The position numbers and the translations under genes are program-made. A stretch of 64,000 nucleotides of DNA from Firmicutes bacterium HGW-Firmicutes-7. Lineage in GTDB: Bacteria; Bacillota; Clostridia; Lachnospirales; Vallitaleaceae. Shown one piece after another: positions 35,205 through 46,421 of this stretch (within the stretch, counting starts at the first letter, position 1; the number at the start of each line of letters is the position of its first letter). The notes under the pieces were generated by a model. That model made no database searches, was not told the origin of the DNA, and saw only the letters and a program-made list of their open reading frames with translations. The stretch covers positions 1 to 64,000 of the forward strand of contig PGZO01000008.1 of the NCBI GenBank assembly GCA_002841375.1. The letters are read 5' to 3'.

Positions 35205-36353
35205 TTAGTCTTCCTTATAAAATGGTTGCTTTGTCAATGCAGTTCCAGTAATATCTATTTTCACCTCAACATCAACGGGCAATGAAGAATAAACTTCATT
35301 CCACTGATCCTCTAATTCTTTAAATGCTTTTGGGTATTTGTTTTTGAACACTTCACCAAAACCAAAAATATCACTTTTATAATCTTTTTGAATTTTTTTA
35401 ATAAAGCGCTCAAGCTCCTCTTTTAATTGCTTCTCTGCTTGTCGTTTAAAATCATCTAACTTTTCTTTTTTTGACATGTTTACTTTATTATTGGTAATTT
35501 CTCCTACAACACCTGTAATATTAACTTCAACTTTTATTGCAAATTGTTTTTCCTCTTTCTTAATGATTACTTTTCGCTTTACCTCACCAATCTCTAACGA
35601 TACTTTGGATTCATTGCCTCCTTCTTTATAATCAAAAACATAGATGCCTGCATTTTCTCCTATCAGCATTCTGAATTTTTGCATTTCTTTACCATTTAAT
35701 CGTCCTATACTTTTATTATCCTTAAAGACACTACCCCCATTCAAGATTACTCTTTTTTTCCCAAGTGATGTTTCAATTGTAACAAGAGGAAGCACCTGAT
35801 CCTTACCCTTACTTAAATAAATATTACTAAATTCCTTTAAGCTCATTGTCGTGTACTTAGAAACAGCGTCAATATTTTTCAAAGCATCTGTGATGTAAAA
35901 TTCCACCTTTTTTTCACTAAGGCTTGTTTGTAACACTTCCTCTGCTGTATACTCCTTCACTGAAATTAAAAGCCATAAATTCTCTCTTATCTCATTATCT
36001 CTTGAAAAAAAATCAAGAACTTCCGTAATATCTTTTTCTGCAATTGTTTCATTAATAACCATATATTCTAGCTGCCCCCAAAACACCTTTTGACCTTCCT
36101 TCATAATGAAATCTCTTGCTGCATCAAAAATAGTTTTTCCACTTGATTGTATAAATATCTGATTACTTTCACCACCATCTTCGGAACCTCCTCCTGGCGA
36201 AATAACCTTGGCGGTTAGCCTATAGCCTTCTTGGGTAGGATCCACACCAAAGCCTATAATCATTGGCATTTCTTCAATTGGCTTATAATCACAACTTGTT
36301 GTTAATAGCATCATTATACTTATCGTAAAGTAAATCAAAATTGCTTTTTTCAT
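35205..36353 (-). CDS. Germinant receptor C subunit (Ger(x)C lipoprotein)
   Basis: Lipoprotein subunit of the germinant receptor on the outer face of the inner spore membrane. The 382-residue product has a lipobox at the end of the signal peptide (ISIMMLLTTSC, Cys about residue 20). PMIIGFGVDPTQEGYRL and the three beta-rich domains of GerC follow, ending GTALTKQPFYKED. The ATG overlaps the gerA stop by 4 bp. Full length. Confidence 0.94.
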   Translation of the reverse strand: MKKAILIYFTISIMMLLTTSCDYKPIEEMPMIIGFGVDPTQEGYRLTAKVISPGGGSEDGGESNQIFIQSSGKTIFDAARDFIMKEGQKVFWGQLEYMVINETIAEKDITEVLDFFSRDNEIRENLWLLISVKEYTAEEVLQTSLSEKKVEFYITDALKNIDAVSKYTTMSLKEFSNIYLSKGKDQVLPLVTIETSLGKKRVILNGGSVFKDNKSIGRLNGKEMQKFRMLIGENAGIYVFDYKEGGNESKVSLEIGEVKRKVIIKKEEKQFAIKVEVNITGVVGEITNNKVNMSKKEKLDDFKRQAEKQLKEELERFIKKIQKDYKSDIFGFGEVFKNKYPKAFKELEDQWNEVYSSLPVDVEVKIDITGTALTKQPFYKED

Positions 36354-37804
36354 TGATCAACGCCCTCCCCTCTATCTTTATCAAATAACGCCCTTACATT
36401 ATTTTGTTGATATCTTCTTGACCTTTGGGCAATAGCATCTTTAACAAGCCTACTATTATAAATAAATGTCATATATGGAATATCAAAACTATTCAAACCC
36501 AATAAGTAGGTTGTCAAAAACATAACCCCAAAAATATACCCATACATACCTAATAATCCCGATATGGTTAACAAGCCAAATCTTATTACAATCAATGATT
36601 GGACGGATTGGGTTATAATCATACTCGTAATACCTGCCAGTGCCGCAACAATTACAACAGGTGCACTTACAATCTGGGCACTTACTGCAGCCTCTCCCAG
36701 TATAAGGGCACCTACTATACTAATTGCGCCTCCAATATTTTTCGGCAATCTAGTACCCGCTTCTCTTAACACTTCAAAAGTAATTAACAATAAAAACAAC
36801 TCTAAAAAGGAAGGAAAGGGAACCCCTTCCCTTGAAGCTGCAATGCTTATAAATATTTCTCTTGGAAGCATCTGCTGATGAAAGCTAATTAAAGCAATAT
36901 AAACAGCTGGGACACTGGAACTAATAACAAAAGCTAAAATTCTAATTATTCTATTTATAAAGGAAAAAATATAATTGTTGTAATAGTCTTCATTGATTAC
37001 AAACTGTTCATAAAACAAATAAGGCCCATATATCACTTCAGGTGTTCCATCACAGCTTATTGCTACTCTTCCTTCTAAAATTTTAGCGGCAATAACATCA
37101 GGTCTTTCACTTACCCCTATAGTTCTAAATATGGATAAAGGGTGATCTGATAAATATTCTGTAATATACTGAGAATCCAATATTGCATCTATTTCCATCT
37201 TGGTTATTTTTTGAATAATTTTATCAATTAACACTTGGGGCGCCACACCTTCTAAATATATGACAAATACTTTCGTTTTTGTAGTTTTCCCAACTTCCAT
37301 AGCCTCAAATTTCAGATCTGATGTTATAATCCTTCTTCTAATCATCGTTAAATTCGTTACAATTGCCTCTGTAAAAGATTCTTTTGAGCCTCTAATTACA
37401 CGTTCTGTTTCTGGTTCGGTAATGCTTCTTTTATCCCAACCCTTTGTTTGAATCAGTAAGCAATCCGAATATCCTTCTATCATTAACAAAGAGTCTCCAT
37501 AGATTATATCTTTAGTAATTATTTTTATATCTGAAACAAAATTTATAGCGTTTGCTGTAATAACCCTTTTTTTCAAGTAAGATAACATATCATTATCTAC
37601 TTGTGTGCTTTCCACATTCAATGTTTGTATTGGTAAAATAATATTTCTGCTAATGATATCCTGATCAACCATGCCGTCAATAAAGACCAAGCAACCTTTA
37701 ACCTGTCCACATTCGCTTTCAAAATCTCTAAAGACGATTGTCGAATCCGCTTTAAATAGCATTTTAAAATAAGCCTTATTTTCTTGTAAGTCTTTGCCAA
37801 GCAT
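36350..37804 (-). CDS. Germinant receptor A subunit (GerA family)
   Basis: Large receptor subunit with soluble N-terminal domains (residues 1 to about 230) and a membrane domain of about five helices (SFINRIIRILAFVISSSVPA onward). The family motif VAISCDGTPEVIYGPYLFYEQF precedes the first helix, and PFPSFLELFLLLITFEVLREAG lies between helices. 484 residues, typical. First gene of the operon; a sigma-G-like promoter lies 28-58 bp upstream. The germinant is unknown. Confidence 0.95.
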   Translation of the reverse strand: MLGKDLQENKAYFKMLFKADSTIVFRDFESECGQVKGCLVFIDGMVDQDIISRNIILPIQTLNVESTQVDNDMLSYLKKRVITANAINFVSDIKIITKDIIYGDSLLMIEGYSDCLLIQTKGWDKRSITEPETERVIRGSKESFTEAIVTNLTMIRRRIITSDLKFEAMEVGKTTKTKVFVIYLEGVAPQVLIDKIIQKITKMEIDAILDSQYITEYLSDHPLSIFRTIGVSERPDVIAAKILEGRVAISCDGTPEVIYGPYLFYEQFVINEDYYNNYIFSFINRIIRILAFVISSSVPAVYIALISFHQQMLPREIFISIAASREGVPFPSFLELFLLLITFEVLREAGTRLPKNIGGAISIVGALILGEAAVSAQIVSAPVVIVAALAGITSMIITQSVQSLIVIRFGLLTISGLLGMYGYIFGVMFLTTYLLGLNSFDIPYMTFIYNSRLVKDAIAQRSRRYQQNNVRALFDKDRGEGVDQ

Positions 37805-37831
37805 AGAACATCATCCCTTAACTTTTTTACT

Positions 37832-37862
37832 TAGTATTCTTGTTATCTACCATTTTTATGCA
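37832..37862 (-). promoter_or_regulatory. Sigma-G-like forespore promoter for the ger operon
   Basis: The minus strand has TGCATA (37857-37862) and AATACTA (37832-37838) with 18 bp between. The sigma-G pattern is G-H-A-T-R, about 18 bp, CATHHTA, so only the first base of the -10 differs. Germinant-receptor operons are expressed in the forespore under sigma-G in Bacillus. Confidence 0.55.
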
Positions 37863-37878
37863 AGCTATCTCTTCATGT

Positions 37879-37951
37879 AAAAAACAATGGCTTCGTTCAG
37901 GAATGTTTACTCAATACGTAAAGCTCCTGAAACGAACCCATTGCCTTTTTT
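37879..37951. terminator. Strong bidirectional terminator after the pyrophosphatase gene
   Basis: CAATGG...CCATTG, CTTCGTTCAGGA/TCCTGAAaCGAA and TTTAC/GTAAA stack into one long hairpin. T-runs lie on both sides: TTTTTT on the minus strand and CCTTTTTT on the plus. It lies between the CBS-pyrophosphatase gene and the ger promoter. Confidence 0.85.
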
Positions 37952-37987
37952 ATATACCATAAATCTGTTATATTCTTGTTTCTTTGG

Positions 37988-39619
37988 TTAAAGATGTGCA
38001 GCTTTCATAAGCTTAGGCACTATTTGTTTTTTTCTAGAAAATGTTTCATTTAAAAAAATACTTATATCACCCTTTTCCATATCGAAAGCATTTTCTGCAA
38101 TCCATCTTGCTTCGCCTACTGGAATAACCTCTGTTCCTCCAACGATAATATTGGTAACCATAAGTACAACAAGATCTAGACCATCTCTACTACATTTTGC
38201 TTGCATTGCTTCAAGGATTTTAGGATACATTTGGTATAGACCTTCAAAATCTCCTGTAGTAATTTGGGAAATCACTACCTTATACTGTCCAAAAGTAAAC
38301 CTCTTCATATCTCCTTCTATAATTTGATCAGGTTCTTTATCTTGAATTCTTTCACCTTTTGTAATCATTCTCATACCATACTGATAAATATTTACTGCCG
38401 AGATTGCTGCTAGCTTTTCAGCCATTATCCTATCAATTTCTGTGCAGGTTGGCGACTTAAATACCAAGGTATCAGATAAGATACCACTCAACAATATCCC
38501 TGCAATTTTTTTAGGAATTTTAACTCTTTGTTCTTCAAAAATTGTAGCTACAATTGTGCAGGTGCTTCCTACGGGCTCAACGCGAAAATACAAAGGTGAA
38601 ATTGTTTGAATGTCTGCAACTCTATGATGATCTACTACCTCAACAATCGTAATACTATCAATACCATCAATAGATTGACCTCTTTCATTATGATCTACTA
38701 ATATTACTTTCTTTTGATCTACCTCAATTAAATTACTCCTAGAAATCATTCCTTTAATACAACCCTCTTCGTCAACAACAGGAAATCTTCGATATTTTGA
38801 TGTCAACATATTTTTCTTAACATCATCTATTGTTTCATAGGTAGTGAAGTACTCTAATTGCCCTTTCTTCACAATTGAAGTAATCGGTAGTGTATGTAAA
38901 ATATTTTGTATTAAGTCAAATATACTTTGAGGGGATGTAAAAATAACCCCTTCGTATTCTTCACTTATATCAAGTACATCTTCACATACGTCCCCAACAA
39001 TAACGTAACCGGCTTCAAGCGTAGTACTATTTATTAGTTTTAACTCGTTTTTATTACATATTATTACATCATCTTTTGTAACAACATGCTCATCGGATAA
39101 TTCACTCCATAAGTAAATATTCCCTTGAACAAATTGTATCTCTGCTTTCTGCTTATAATAAGTAAGCTCTAAGATCTCAATCAAATTCTTAATAGGTATT
39201 CTTACTTGCTTCATATCAAGATTGTTGTTTGTAGATAGCAGCATAGGAATCAAATCTGAAATTGATACAATACCAATTAGTCTACCTTGATCGTCAACAA
39301 CTGGAACCGAGCGACCGATCTGTCCAGTAATAGCTTCTAGTACACTTTTTAGCGAATCCATTTCATGTACACATGTAATGTCCTTAAATTCTATATCAAG
39401 TACTTGAGGTTTTAAATGAGAAATCATTTTTGGTTCTTCAAGACCAAAATATTTAAGCACATATGCTGTTTCTTCATTAACTTTACCTAATGCAGCTGAA
39501 ACATATTCATTTTTTGGATCTATTTTATTCTTTAAGTAGGCATAGGCTATAGCAGAACATACAGAATCAGTATCAGGATTAAGATGTCCGAAAATATGTA
39601 TTGGCTTTTTATCTCCCAA
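37988..39619 (-). CDS. Manganese inorganic pyrophosphatase with CBS and DRTGG domains
   Basis: Family II pyrophosphatase of the regulated, CBS-containing type; family members are inhibited by AMP/ADP and activated by ATP or diadenosine polyphosphates. The 543-residue product has the DHH domain in two parts: HIFGHLNPDTDSVCSA (about 8-23), then after the insert VDHNERGQ, EVVDHHRVADI and GSTCTIV. C-terminal DHHA2 includes LLSGILSDTLVFKSPTC. The insert contains CBS1 (PVVDDQGRLIGIVSISDL), a DRTGG-like region, and CBS2 (FPVVDEEGCIKGMISRSNL). The TTG at 39619, 9 nt after AAGGAG, is preferred over that at 39628. Confidence 0.93.
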   Translation of the reverse strand: MGDKKPIHIFGHLNPDTDSVCSAIAYAYLKNKIDPKNEYVSAALGKVNEETAYVLKYFGLEEPKMISHLKPQVLDIEFKDITCVHEMDSLKSVLEAITGQIGRSVPVVDDQGRLIGIVSISDLIPMLLSTNNNLDMKQVRIPIKNLIEILELTYYKQKAEIQFVQGNIYLWSELSDEHVVTKDDVIICNKNELKLINSTTLEAGYVIVGDVCEDVLDISEEYEGVIFTSPQSIFDLIQNILHTLPITSIVKKGQLEYFTTYETIDDVKKNMLTSKYRRFPVVDEEGCIKGMISRSNLIEVDQKKVILVDHNERGQSIDGIDSITIVEVVDHHRVADIQTISPLYFRVEPVGSTCTIVATIFEEQRVKIPKKIAGILLSGILSDTLVFKSPTCTEIDRIMAEKLAAISAVNIYQYGMRMITKGERIQDKEPDQIIEGDMKRFTFGQYKVVISQITTGDFEGLYQMYPKILEAMQAKCSRDGLDLVVLMVTNIIVGGTEVIPVGEARWIAENAFDMEKGDISIFLNETFSRKKQIVPKLMKAAHL

Positions 39620-39667
39620 TATCTTCAACTCCTTATATAAAATTATATTTGAATATTATTTTGCTCC

Positions 39668-39696
39668 ATTATAACATAATATACACTTTTTCTAAA
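39668..39696 (-). promoter_or_regulatory. Sigma-A promoter of the pyrophosphatase gene
   Basis: The minus strand has TTTAGA (39691-39696), 17 bp, then TATAAT (39668-39673), about 48 bp upstream of the start codon. Confidence 0.7.
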
Positions 39697-39735
39697 CCTA
39701 TAGTATATGGTTTTAAGTTGTTTTATCCCAATGTT

Positions 39736-39781
39736 AAAAAGGCCGTCTATCAATAGAATTTTATTCTACTCCAAGACAGCC
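39736..39781 (-). terminator. Terminator of the SLH protein gene
   Basis: GGCTGTCT/AGACGGCC arms plus inner TAGAATAAAATTCTA form a hairpin followed by TTTTTAAC on the minus strand, 10 bp after the stop. Confidence 0.8.
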
Positions 39782-39790
39782 ACTTGTAAT

Positions 39791-41170
39791 TTATGGAATT
39801 TTAACAGTACGTACGTTACTAGTATAAGTTTCTTCTTTGTCATCATACACCGCTGTAATTGCTACATAATAAGTCCGCCCTGATTGCAACTCATCAATAT
39901 CTCCATCAATATAATCCATTCCATCTTCTAGTACAAAACTAATTTCATCAACATCATCTATTACTGCAACATATCCATCTTCTGGATAACTAGGTTTTGA
40001 ATTATACCTTGATAATACTACCTTGTAATATTCAAATTCATCATCGACTGTTTCTGTCCAGGAAAGTTTAATTCCATCATTTACTACCGAAGTTGTTAAA
40101 ACTGGTGTTCTTGCTTCTGAATCATCTTCAGCTCTACCAGGAACCGTAACCCTCACTACATTGCTTGTATATTTTTTATCTCCATATACCGCAGTAATGC
40201 TTACGTAATACCTTTCTCCTGCTTCAATCTTTCCACCAAAATCACCATCATAATACCTATCCCCAGCTTCTATTTCATAGCCTGAGGTCGTTACACTTGT
40301 GATAGACTTTGCATAACCATTTGCTGGATAAGAAGGGGTTGAATCGCTCTTTGAAAGTACAACTTTATAGCTGCTAAAGTCAGTGGACTCAACATTAGAC
40401 CAGTCAAGAACAATCTTATCTTCTTCAGTTTTTGTCGTTAACGTTGGCTTCTTACTATATACTGGTGTTACTATACCATCATCAATAACAACCTTTGTTT
40501 CATCAAATACAACCTTTTCTTCAATAATAAGTCTTGCTAATAAAGTAGCCGCTTCAGCTCTAGTGAGCGTTTTAGTAGGATTAAAATAATTTTTATTATC
40601 CCCTTTCATTACGCCCTCATTAATTGCTGCTGCAACATACTTTCTTAAATTTGATGAAATGCTATTTTTATCCTTATAATTATCTAATACACTCATATCT
40701 GTTTTATCCGGGTCAATTCCTAGCCCTTTCACGATTGCCACTGCCATATCTTCTCTTTGAGCTTCTAACAATGGCTTAAAATAATATTTTCCATCTGACT
40801 TGAAGCCTGTTAAATAAGGCTTTGCAGTTTCAACGTGCTGATAAAGCCACTCGCCCTTTTTTACATCTTGAAATGTGGGCGTCCCAGGGTTAATCGGTTC
40901 AAGTTGCATCGTTAACACCATCATTTTTGCAAACTCTCCTCTAAAAACGTTAGATTCAGGCTTAAAGGTGTTGTCAGTATACCCGTTTATAATTCCATAC
41001 TTTGTCATAAGTTCAATATATTCCTGCGCCCAATGATCATCTTTAACATCTTTAAACCTTCCATTGTTGTCATTGTTTTTGTTATAGCCTTTAGTCGCTT
41101 GAACCCCAAATGTGTTAAATACCATAATAGTCATTACTAAGAATGCGATCAGTCTCTTTCTAAACTTCAT
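39791..41170 (-). CDS. S-layer-homology surface protein with two Fn3-like repeats
   Basis: Secreted protein held to the cell wall by SLH domains. The 459-residue product has a signal peptide (about 1-25, LIAFLVMTIMVFNTFGVQA). Three SLH repeats follow (about 38-220: FKDVKDDHWAQEYIELM, FQDVKKGEWLYQHVE, and SNLRKYVAAAINEGVMKG with TLTRAEAATLLARLI). Two tandem beta-sandwich repeats follow (about 240-345 and 355-459), each with PSYP-x-x-GY and a Tyr-rich YYV(S/A)ITAVY strand, resembling fibronectin type III. No enzyme domain is present, so it is probably structural or adhesive. GGAGG lies 8 nt before the ATG. Confidence 0.9.
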   Translation of the reverse strand: MKFRKRLIAFLVMTIMVFNTFGVQATKGYNKNNDNNGRFKDVKDDHWAQEYIELMTKYGIINGYTDNTFKPESNVFRGEFAKMMVLTMQLEPINPGTPTFQDVKKGEWLYQHVETAKPYLTGFKSDGKYYFKPLLEAQREDMAVAIVKGLGIDPDKTDMSVLDNYKDKNSISSNLRKYVAAAINEGVMKGDNKNYFNPTKTLTRAEAATLLARLIIEEKVVFDETKVVIDDGIVTPVYSKKPTLTTKTEEDKIVLDWSNVESTDFSSYKVVLSKSDSTPSYPANGYAKSITSVTTSGYEIEAGDRYYDGDFGGKIEAGERYYVSITAVYGDKKYTSNVVRVTVPGRAEDDSEARTPVLTTSVVNDGIKLSWTETVDDEFEYYKVVLSRYNSKPSYPEDGYVAVIDDVDEISFVLEDGMDYIDGDIDELQSGRTYYVAITAVYDDKEETYTSNVRTVKIP

Positions 41171-41407
41171 AAAAAATACCTCCTTTAATTTAATTGAAAG
41201 CCCCTATATTTTTCAAAAACTAATATTTACTGTTTTTATTAAATAATGGAAACCCCTCGAGTATAGTATATCAGCTTTCAATCAAATCTCATTAGGTACT
41301 TCTTCCCATTTTCTTCTCTATTATTAAGTTTCTTTAACTATTTTATGTCATTATCATTACATTTTCTAATCATTAGCTTTTTTCCATGAACACCCATCTT
41401 CATTACA

Positions 41408-44245
41408 CTATTTATCCCTATTCAGAATCTTCTTAAGATATTGTCCAGTATAAGAAGAAGCAACGCTAGCTACTTCCTCAGGTGTTCCTATTGCAATAAT
41501 TTTACCACCTCTATCTCCACCTTCTGGACCAAGATCAATAATATAATCTGCAGTTTTAATTACATCTAAATTATGTTCTATGACCAACACCGAGTTCCCG
41601 TTATTTACTAATTTCTGTAGTATCGTAATGAGTTTGTTTACATCTTCAAAATGAAGTCCCGTTGTTGGTTCATCTAAAATATAAATTGTTTTCCCAGTGC
41701 TTCTTTTGCTCAATTCAGTTGCTAGCTTTGTTCTTTGTGCTTCGCCTCCTGATAGCGTTGTAGAAGGTTGTCCTAGTTTAATATAAGATAATCCTACTTC
41801 ATTAAGCGTTTCAAGCTTATTTTTTATTTTGGGGACACTTTCAAAAAATTCAGAAGCTTCTTCGACCGTCATATCTAATACGTCAGCAATAGACTTCCCT
41901 TTATATTTTATCTCAAGTGTTTCTCTATTGTATCTTTTTCCTTGACATACCTCACATGGTACATATATATCTGGCAGAAAATGCATTTCTATTTTGATAA
42001 TCCCATCTCCACTACAAGCCTCACACCTACCGCCTTTTACATTAAAGCTAAATCTACCTTTTTTATAACCTCTCATTTTCGCTTCAGAAGTCATCGTAAA
42101 AATATCTCTAATATGATCAAATACACCCGTATACGTCGCAGGATTTGACCTTGGTGTTCTTCCAATGGGCGATTGATCAATATCAATCACCTTATCTAAA
42201 TATTCAAGTCCTTTAAGATCTTCATGCTTTCCTGGCTTTTGTTTTGCTCTATTCAAATCTCTAGCAAGTCTTTTATATAAAATTTCATTCACAAGAGAGC
42301 TCTTACCGGAACCTGAAACTCCGGTAACACAGGTTAATATCCCAAGTGGAATATCAACATCAACACCGTTCAAGTTATTTTCCTCTGCACCATAAACCGA
42401 TATCCATTTACCATTCGGTTTTCTTCGTTCTTTTGGAACAACAATCTTTCTTCTTCCACTCAAATAATCGCCAGTTATTGACTTCTTACATTTCATTATT
42501 TCTTCTGCCGTGCCAACTGCAACTACTTCTCCACCATGAACGCCTGCATAAGGTCCTATATCTACAATACAATCTGCTTGGAACATCGTATCCTCATCAT
42601 GTTCAACGACGATTAACGTATTTCCTAAGTCTTTCAATCTTTTTAAGGTATTTAACAATCTTCCATTATCTCTTTGATGAAGTCCAATAGATGGCTCATC
42701 TAGTATATAAACGACACCCACAAGCCCAGATCCAATTTGTGTAGCTAGTCTAATGCGTTGCGCTTCTCCACCTGATAAGGTTCCTGCTGATCTAGAAAGT
42801 GACAAGTAATCTAAGCCCACATCTACTAAAAACGTAATACGTGCACTGATCTCTTTAAAAACCTGTTCACCAATCATCTTTTGTCGTGTAGTTAACTCCA
42901 GCGTATCGATAAAATTCTTTATTTCTAATATCGACATTTTTGTTACTTGAGCTATGTTATAATCGCCGACTGTTACTGCTAGCGCTTCAGGTTTTAATCT
43001 TTCCCCGTGACATACAAAACAAGGGTTATTTGTCATATAAGTTTCATACTCCTGGCGCATATAATCTGACGAGGTTTCTTTGTATCTGCGTTCAAGACTA
43101 TGTACTATGCCTTCGTAATTCATTTCATAGGAGCCCGAACCTCTTTCAGAGGAATAATTCACAGTGACCTTATCTCCCTCTCCACCATACATAAGCATTG
43201 ATTGAATTTCACTTGGAAGATCAATAAATGCCTCCTCTAAACTAAAGTTGTATTTCTTGGCTAACGCTTCAAACATAGCTCTTACATAACTATCTCCTGA
43301 GGAAGACGCCGCCCAACCTGGCACAACAATCGCCCCACTAGAAATGCTTAAGTGCGGGTTGGGGACAATTAGTTCTGGATCAAAATTCATATTATATCCT
43401 AATCCATGACACGCAGGACAAGCACCAAAAGGATTATTAAAAGAGAACATTCTTGGCTCAATTTCATCAATATTAATACCACAATCAATACAGGAAAAAT
43501 TTTGGCTAAAGTCTAATCTTTCACCATCAATAACATCAACTGTTAAAAGGCCATTTGTAAGTTTCATTACACTTTCAATAGAATCAGATAATCTTCTTTC
43601 GATACCTTCCTTAATGACAAGTCGGTCTACAACAATCTCTATTGTATGCTTAATATTTTTCTCTAATGTAATTTCCTCAGATAACTCATACACATTCCCA
43701 TCTATCATAACTCTAACATACCCACTTTTCTTTGCTTGCTCTAATAGCTTCGTATGTTGCCCCTTCCTGCCTCTAACTACAGGCGCTAATAGTTGGATCC
43801 TCTTTCCTTGTGGGAGCTCAAGGATGCTATCAACAATCTGATCTACTGACTGTTTTTTTATTTCTTTTCCACATTGAGGACAATGTGGGATACCAACTCT
43901 TGCATATAGCAGTCTAAAATAATCATAAATCTCTGTTACTGTACCGACAGTTGATCTTGGATTTCTATTCGTTGATTTCTGATCAATAGATATTGCTGGT
44001 GATAAACCTTCAATACTATCAACATCTGGCTTTTCCATTTGACCTAAAAACTGTCTTGCATAGGAAGATAAGGATTCAACATAGCGTCTTTGCCCTTCCG
44101 CATAGATGGTGTCAAATGCCAAAGAAGACTTCCCTGATCCACTTAACCCAGTAAAAACAATAAATTGATCTCTTGGTAGCGTTAAGTCGATATTTTTTAA
44201 ATTGTGCTCTCTTGCACCTTTTATAATAATTTCATTTTTAGACAT
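41408..44245 (-). CDS. uvrA: Excinuclease ABC subunit A
   Basis: DNA-damage recognition ATPase of nucleotide-excision repair. The 945-residue product has two ABC modules: Walker [15 protein letters not shown] (about 32-45) and [14 protein letters not shown] (about 640). The two ABC signatures are [18 protein letters not shown] and [18 protein letters not shown]. Three Cys4 zinc sites are intact (CPQC, CPAC, CEAC...CEVC). Full length. It lies 12 bp after uvrB under the same SOS-type promoter. GAGGTG precedes the ATG. Confidence 0.97.
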   Translation of the reverse strand: MSKNEIIIKGAREHNLKNIDLTLPRDQFIVFTGLSGSGKSSLAFDTIYAEGQRRYVESLSSYARQFLGQMEKPDVDSIEGLSPAISIDQKSTNRNPRSTVGTVTEIYDYFRLLYARVGIPHCPQCGKEIKKQSVDQIVDSILELPQGKRIQLLAPVVRGRKGQHTKLLEQAKKSGYVRVMIDGNVYELSEEITLEKNIKHTIEIVVDRLVIKEGIERRLSDSIESVMKLTNGLLTVDVIDGERLDFSQNFSCIDCGINIDEIEPRMFSFNNPFGACPACHGLGYNMNFDPELIVPNPHLSISSGAIVVPGWAASSSGDSYVRAMFEALAKKYNFSLEEAFIDLPSEIQSMLMYGGEGDKVTVNYSSERGSGSYEMNYEGIVHSLERRYKETSSDYMRQEYETYMTNNPCFVCHGERLKPEALAVTVGDYNIAQVTKMSILEIKNFIDTLELTTRQKMIGEQVFKEISARITFLVDVGLDYLSLSRSAGTLSGGEAQRIRLATQIGSGLVGVVYILDEPSIGLHQRDNGRLLNTLKRLKDLGNTLIVVEHDEDTMFQADCIVDIGPYAGVHGGEVVAVGTAEEIMKCKKSITGDYLSGRRKIVVPKERRKPNGKWISVYGAEENNLNGVDVDIPLGILTCVTGVSGSGKSSLVNEILYKRLARDLNRAKQKPGKHEDLKGLEYLDKVIDIDQSPIGRTPRSNPATYTGVFDHIRDIFTMTSEAKMRGYKKGRFSFNVKGGRCEACSGDGIIKIEMHFLPDIYVPCEVCQGKRYNRETLEIKYKGKSIADVLDMTVEEASEFFESVPKIKNKLETLNEVGLSYIKLGQPSTTLSGGEAQRTKLATELSKRSTGKTIYILDEPTTGLHFEDVNKLITILQKLVNNGNSVLVIEHNLDVIKTADYIIDLGPEGGDRGGKIIAIGTPEEVASVASSYTGQYLKKILNRDK

Positions 44246-44257
44246 TTTTACACCTCA

Positions 44258-46246
44258 TTAATGGTTTTCCTGTAAATATTTTTTTAGCTTAATTAACTCA
44301 TCTCTTAAACTTGCAGCTTTTTCAAATTGCAGGTCAGCTGCTGCTTTTTTCATATCAGAGGTTACCTTTTTAATTAATTCCATTAACTCATCTATGCTCA
44401 TAGACTCTGGATCTTTATCAAGTGAATACTTGCTTTTTTCCTCTGAAACCTTACTAATTCTAATAATATCTCTTACAGCTTTAATAATAGTCGTTGGCGT
44501 AATACCATGTTCTATATTGTAGTCTTCTTGTATTTTCCTACGTCTATTCGTCTCACCAATTGCACGCTCCATTGAACCGGTCATCCTGTCAGCATACATA
44601 ATAACCCTTCCTTGTTCGTTTCTTGCCGCTCGTCCAATTGTTTGAATTAATGCAGTTTCAGAGCGCAAAAATCCTTCTTTGTCAGCATCCAAGATAGCTA
44701 TTAGAGAAACTTCCGGAATATCTAATCCTTCTCTTAAAAGGTTAATTCCTATTAAGACATCAAAAATATCTGATCGTAAATCACGAATAATTTCTATTCT
44801 TTCTAATGTATCAATATCTGAATGAAGATATCTAACTCTTATTCCTATCTCTTTCATATAGTTGGTCAAGTCCTCAGACATTTTCTTTGTTAAAGTAGTT
44901 ATTAATATTTTTCTTCCTTCTTGAATTACCTTGTTGACCTCATTGATTAAGTCATCAATTTGTCCTTTGACTGGTCTTACCTCTATTTGTGGGTCCACTA
45001 ATCCAGTTGGTCTAATAATTTGTTCTGCATACATTTGTTCATGTTCCTTTTCATAAGGACCAGGCGTAGCGGATACAAATAATATCTGATTGATCTTGGA
45101 TTCAAATTCAGTAAAATTTAATGGCCTATTGTCCTTTGCAGATGGAAGCCTAAACCCAAAATCAACTAAATTTTGTTTTCTTGCTTGATCCCCGGCATAC
45201 ATGCCTCTTATTTGAGGTATAGACATATGTGATTCATCCACAATCATCAAAAAATCTTTTGGAAAATAATCTATTAACGTATGTGGTGGTGCACCAGCTG
45301 GTTGTCCAGTTAAATGTCTTGAATAGTTTTCAATTCCAGAACAAAATCCTGTTTCTCTCAACATTTCCATATCGAAATTTGTTCTTTCAGATATTCTTTG
45401 TGCTTCGATTAATTTATCTTCTTCTTTAAATTCCTTTACTCGAGATACTACCTCTTCTTCAATATTTTTTATTGCTCTTTCAACTTTCTCCGGCGCTGTT
45501 ACATAATGTGATGCAGGAAATATAACAACATGAGCAAGCTCACGTAGTACGTGGCCCGTTAAAGAATTAATTTCTGTTATTCGCTCGATTTCGTCACCAA
45601 AAAATTCAACTCTTACTGCATTTTCATCTGAAGTGGCAGGAAATATTTCTACAACATCACCTCTAACTCTAAAGGTGCTTCTAGTAAAGTCTAAATCATT
45701 TCGATCATACTGAATATCGACTAATTTGCGTAGAATTGAATCTCTTTCTTTAATCATCCCAGGCCTCAAGGATATTACCATCTCTTGATAATCAATAGGG
45801 CTACCAAGGCCATATATACATGATACACTTGCAACAATTATTACATCCTCTCTCTCTGCTAAAGATGCTGTTGCTGAGTGTCTAAGCTTATCTATTTCAT
45901 CATTAATTGATGAATCTTTTTCAATAAATGTATCGGTGGAAGGCACATAGGCTTCTGGTTGATAATAATCATAGTAGCTTACAAAGTACTCCACTGCATT
46001 ATCAGGAAAGAATTCTTTAAATTCGCTATAAAGTTGTGCTGCTAAGGTTTTATTATGTGCTAGTATTAATGTTGGTTTTTTTAGTTGTGTTATGATATTG
46101 GCCATGGTAAAGGTTTTTCCAGAACCTGTAACACCTAACAATGTTTCGTATTCATTTCCTGCTTTAAAGCCTTCAACTAGTTGAATGATAGCTTGGGGTT
46201 GGTCGCCAGTAGGTTCGAACTCGGAAACCAAATTAAATTCAGCCAT
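44258..46246 (-). CDS. uvrB: Excinuclease ABC subunit B
   Basis: Damage-verifying helicase of nucleotide-excision repair. The 662-residue product starts [19 protein letters not shown]. It has Walker [15 protein letters not shown], the beta-hairpin region [35 protein letters not shown], helicase motifs [19 protein letters not shown] and [12 protein letters not shown], and a C-terminal UVR domain ([16 protein letters not shown]) that binds UvrC. The frame is open to 46369, but that extension runs through the promoter. AAGGTG lies 5 nt before the ATG at 46246. Confidence 0.97.
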   Translation of the reverse strand: MAEFNLVSEFEPTGDQPQAIIQLVEGFKAGNEYETLLGVTGSGKTFTMANIITQLKKPTLILAHNKTLAAQLYSEFKEFFPDNAVEYFVSYYDYYQPEAYVPSTDTFIEKDSSINDEIDKLRHSATASLAEREDVIIVASVSCIYGLGSPIDYQEMVISLRPGMIKERDSILRKLVDIQYDRNDLDFTRSTFRVRGDVVEIFPATSDENAVRVEFFGDEIERITEINSLTGHVLRELAHVVIFPASHYVTAPEKVERAIKNIEEEVVSRVKEFKEEDKLIEAQRISERTNFDMEMLRETGFCSGIENYSRHLTGQPAGAPPHTLIDYFPKDFLMIVDESHMSIPQIRGMYAGDQARKQNLVDFGFRLPSAKDNRPLNFTEFESKINQILFVSATPGPYEKEHEQMYAEQIIRPTGLVDPQIEVRPVKGQIDDLINEVNKVIQEGRKILITTLTKKMSEDLTNYMKEIGIRVRYLHSDIDTLERIEIIRDLRSDIFDVLIGINLLREGLDIPEVSLIAILDADKEGFLRSETALIQTIGRAARNEQGRVIMYADRMTGSMERAIGETNRRRKIQEDYNIEHGITPTTIIKAVRDIIRISKVSEEKSKYSLDKDPESMSIDELMELIKKVTSDMKKAAADLQFEKAASLRDELIKLKKYLQENH

Positions 46247-46328
46247 TTTATCACCTTGCCTTTCTGATTTATCTATTAAATATTCTATCTTTTTGCGTAT
46301 TTCCAACTGATTAATTTCTATTCCTAAT

Positions 46329-46367
46329 ATTATACCACAAAAAATTATTAATGCAAACATATGTTCC
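46329..46367 (-). promoter_or_regulatory. uvrBA promoter with overlapping LexA (SOS) box
   Basis: The minus strand has TTTGCA (46352-46357), 17 bp, then TATAAT (46329-46334). The sequence GGAACATATGTTTG (46354-46367) matches the Firmicutes LexA box CGAACATATGTTCG at 12 of 14 positions and overlaps the -35, so LexA would block polymerase. uvrBA is a known LexA target in Bacillus subtilis. Confidence 0.85.
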
Positions 46368-46421
46368 AAAGTTTATGATTGGATTGTATTATGATTAGGT
46401 TGTATTCTATGTTAGGTTGTC

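Noticed and set aside
42346-42690. 114-codon plus-strand frame across uvrA, and similar antisense frames
   Set aside because: They lie opposite strongly supported genes, lack ribosome-binding sites and carry no recognisable motif.
46247-46369. 41-residue N-terminal extension of UvrB
   Set aside because: It would translate the promoter and LexA box; the family start MAEFNLV is at 46246.
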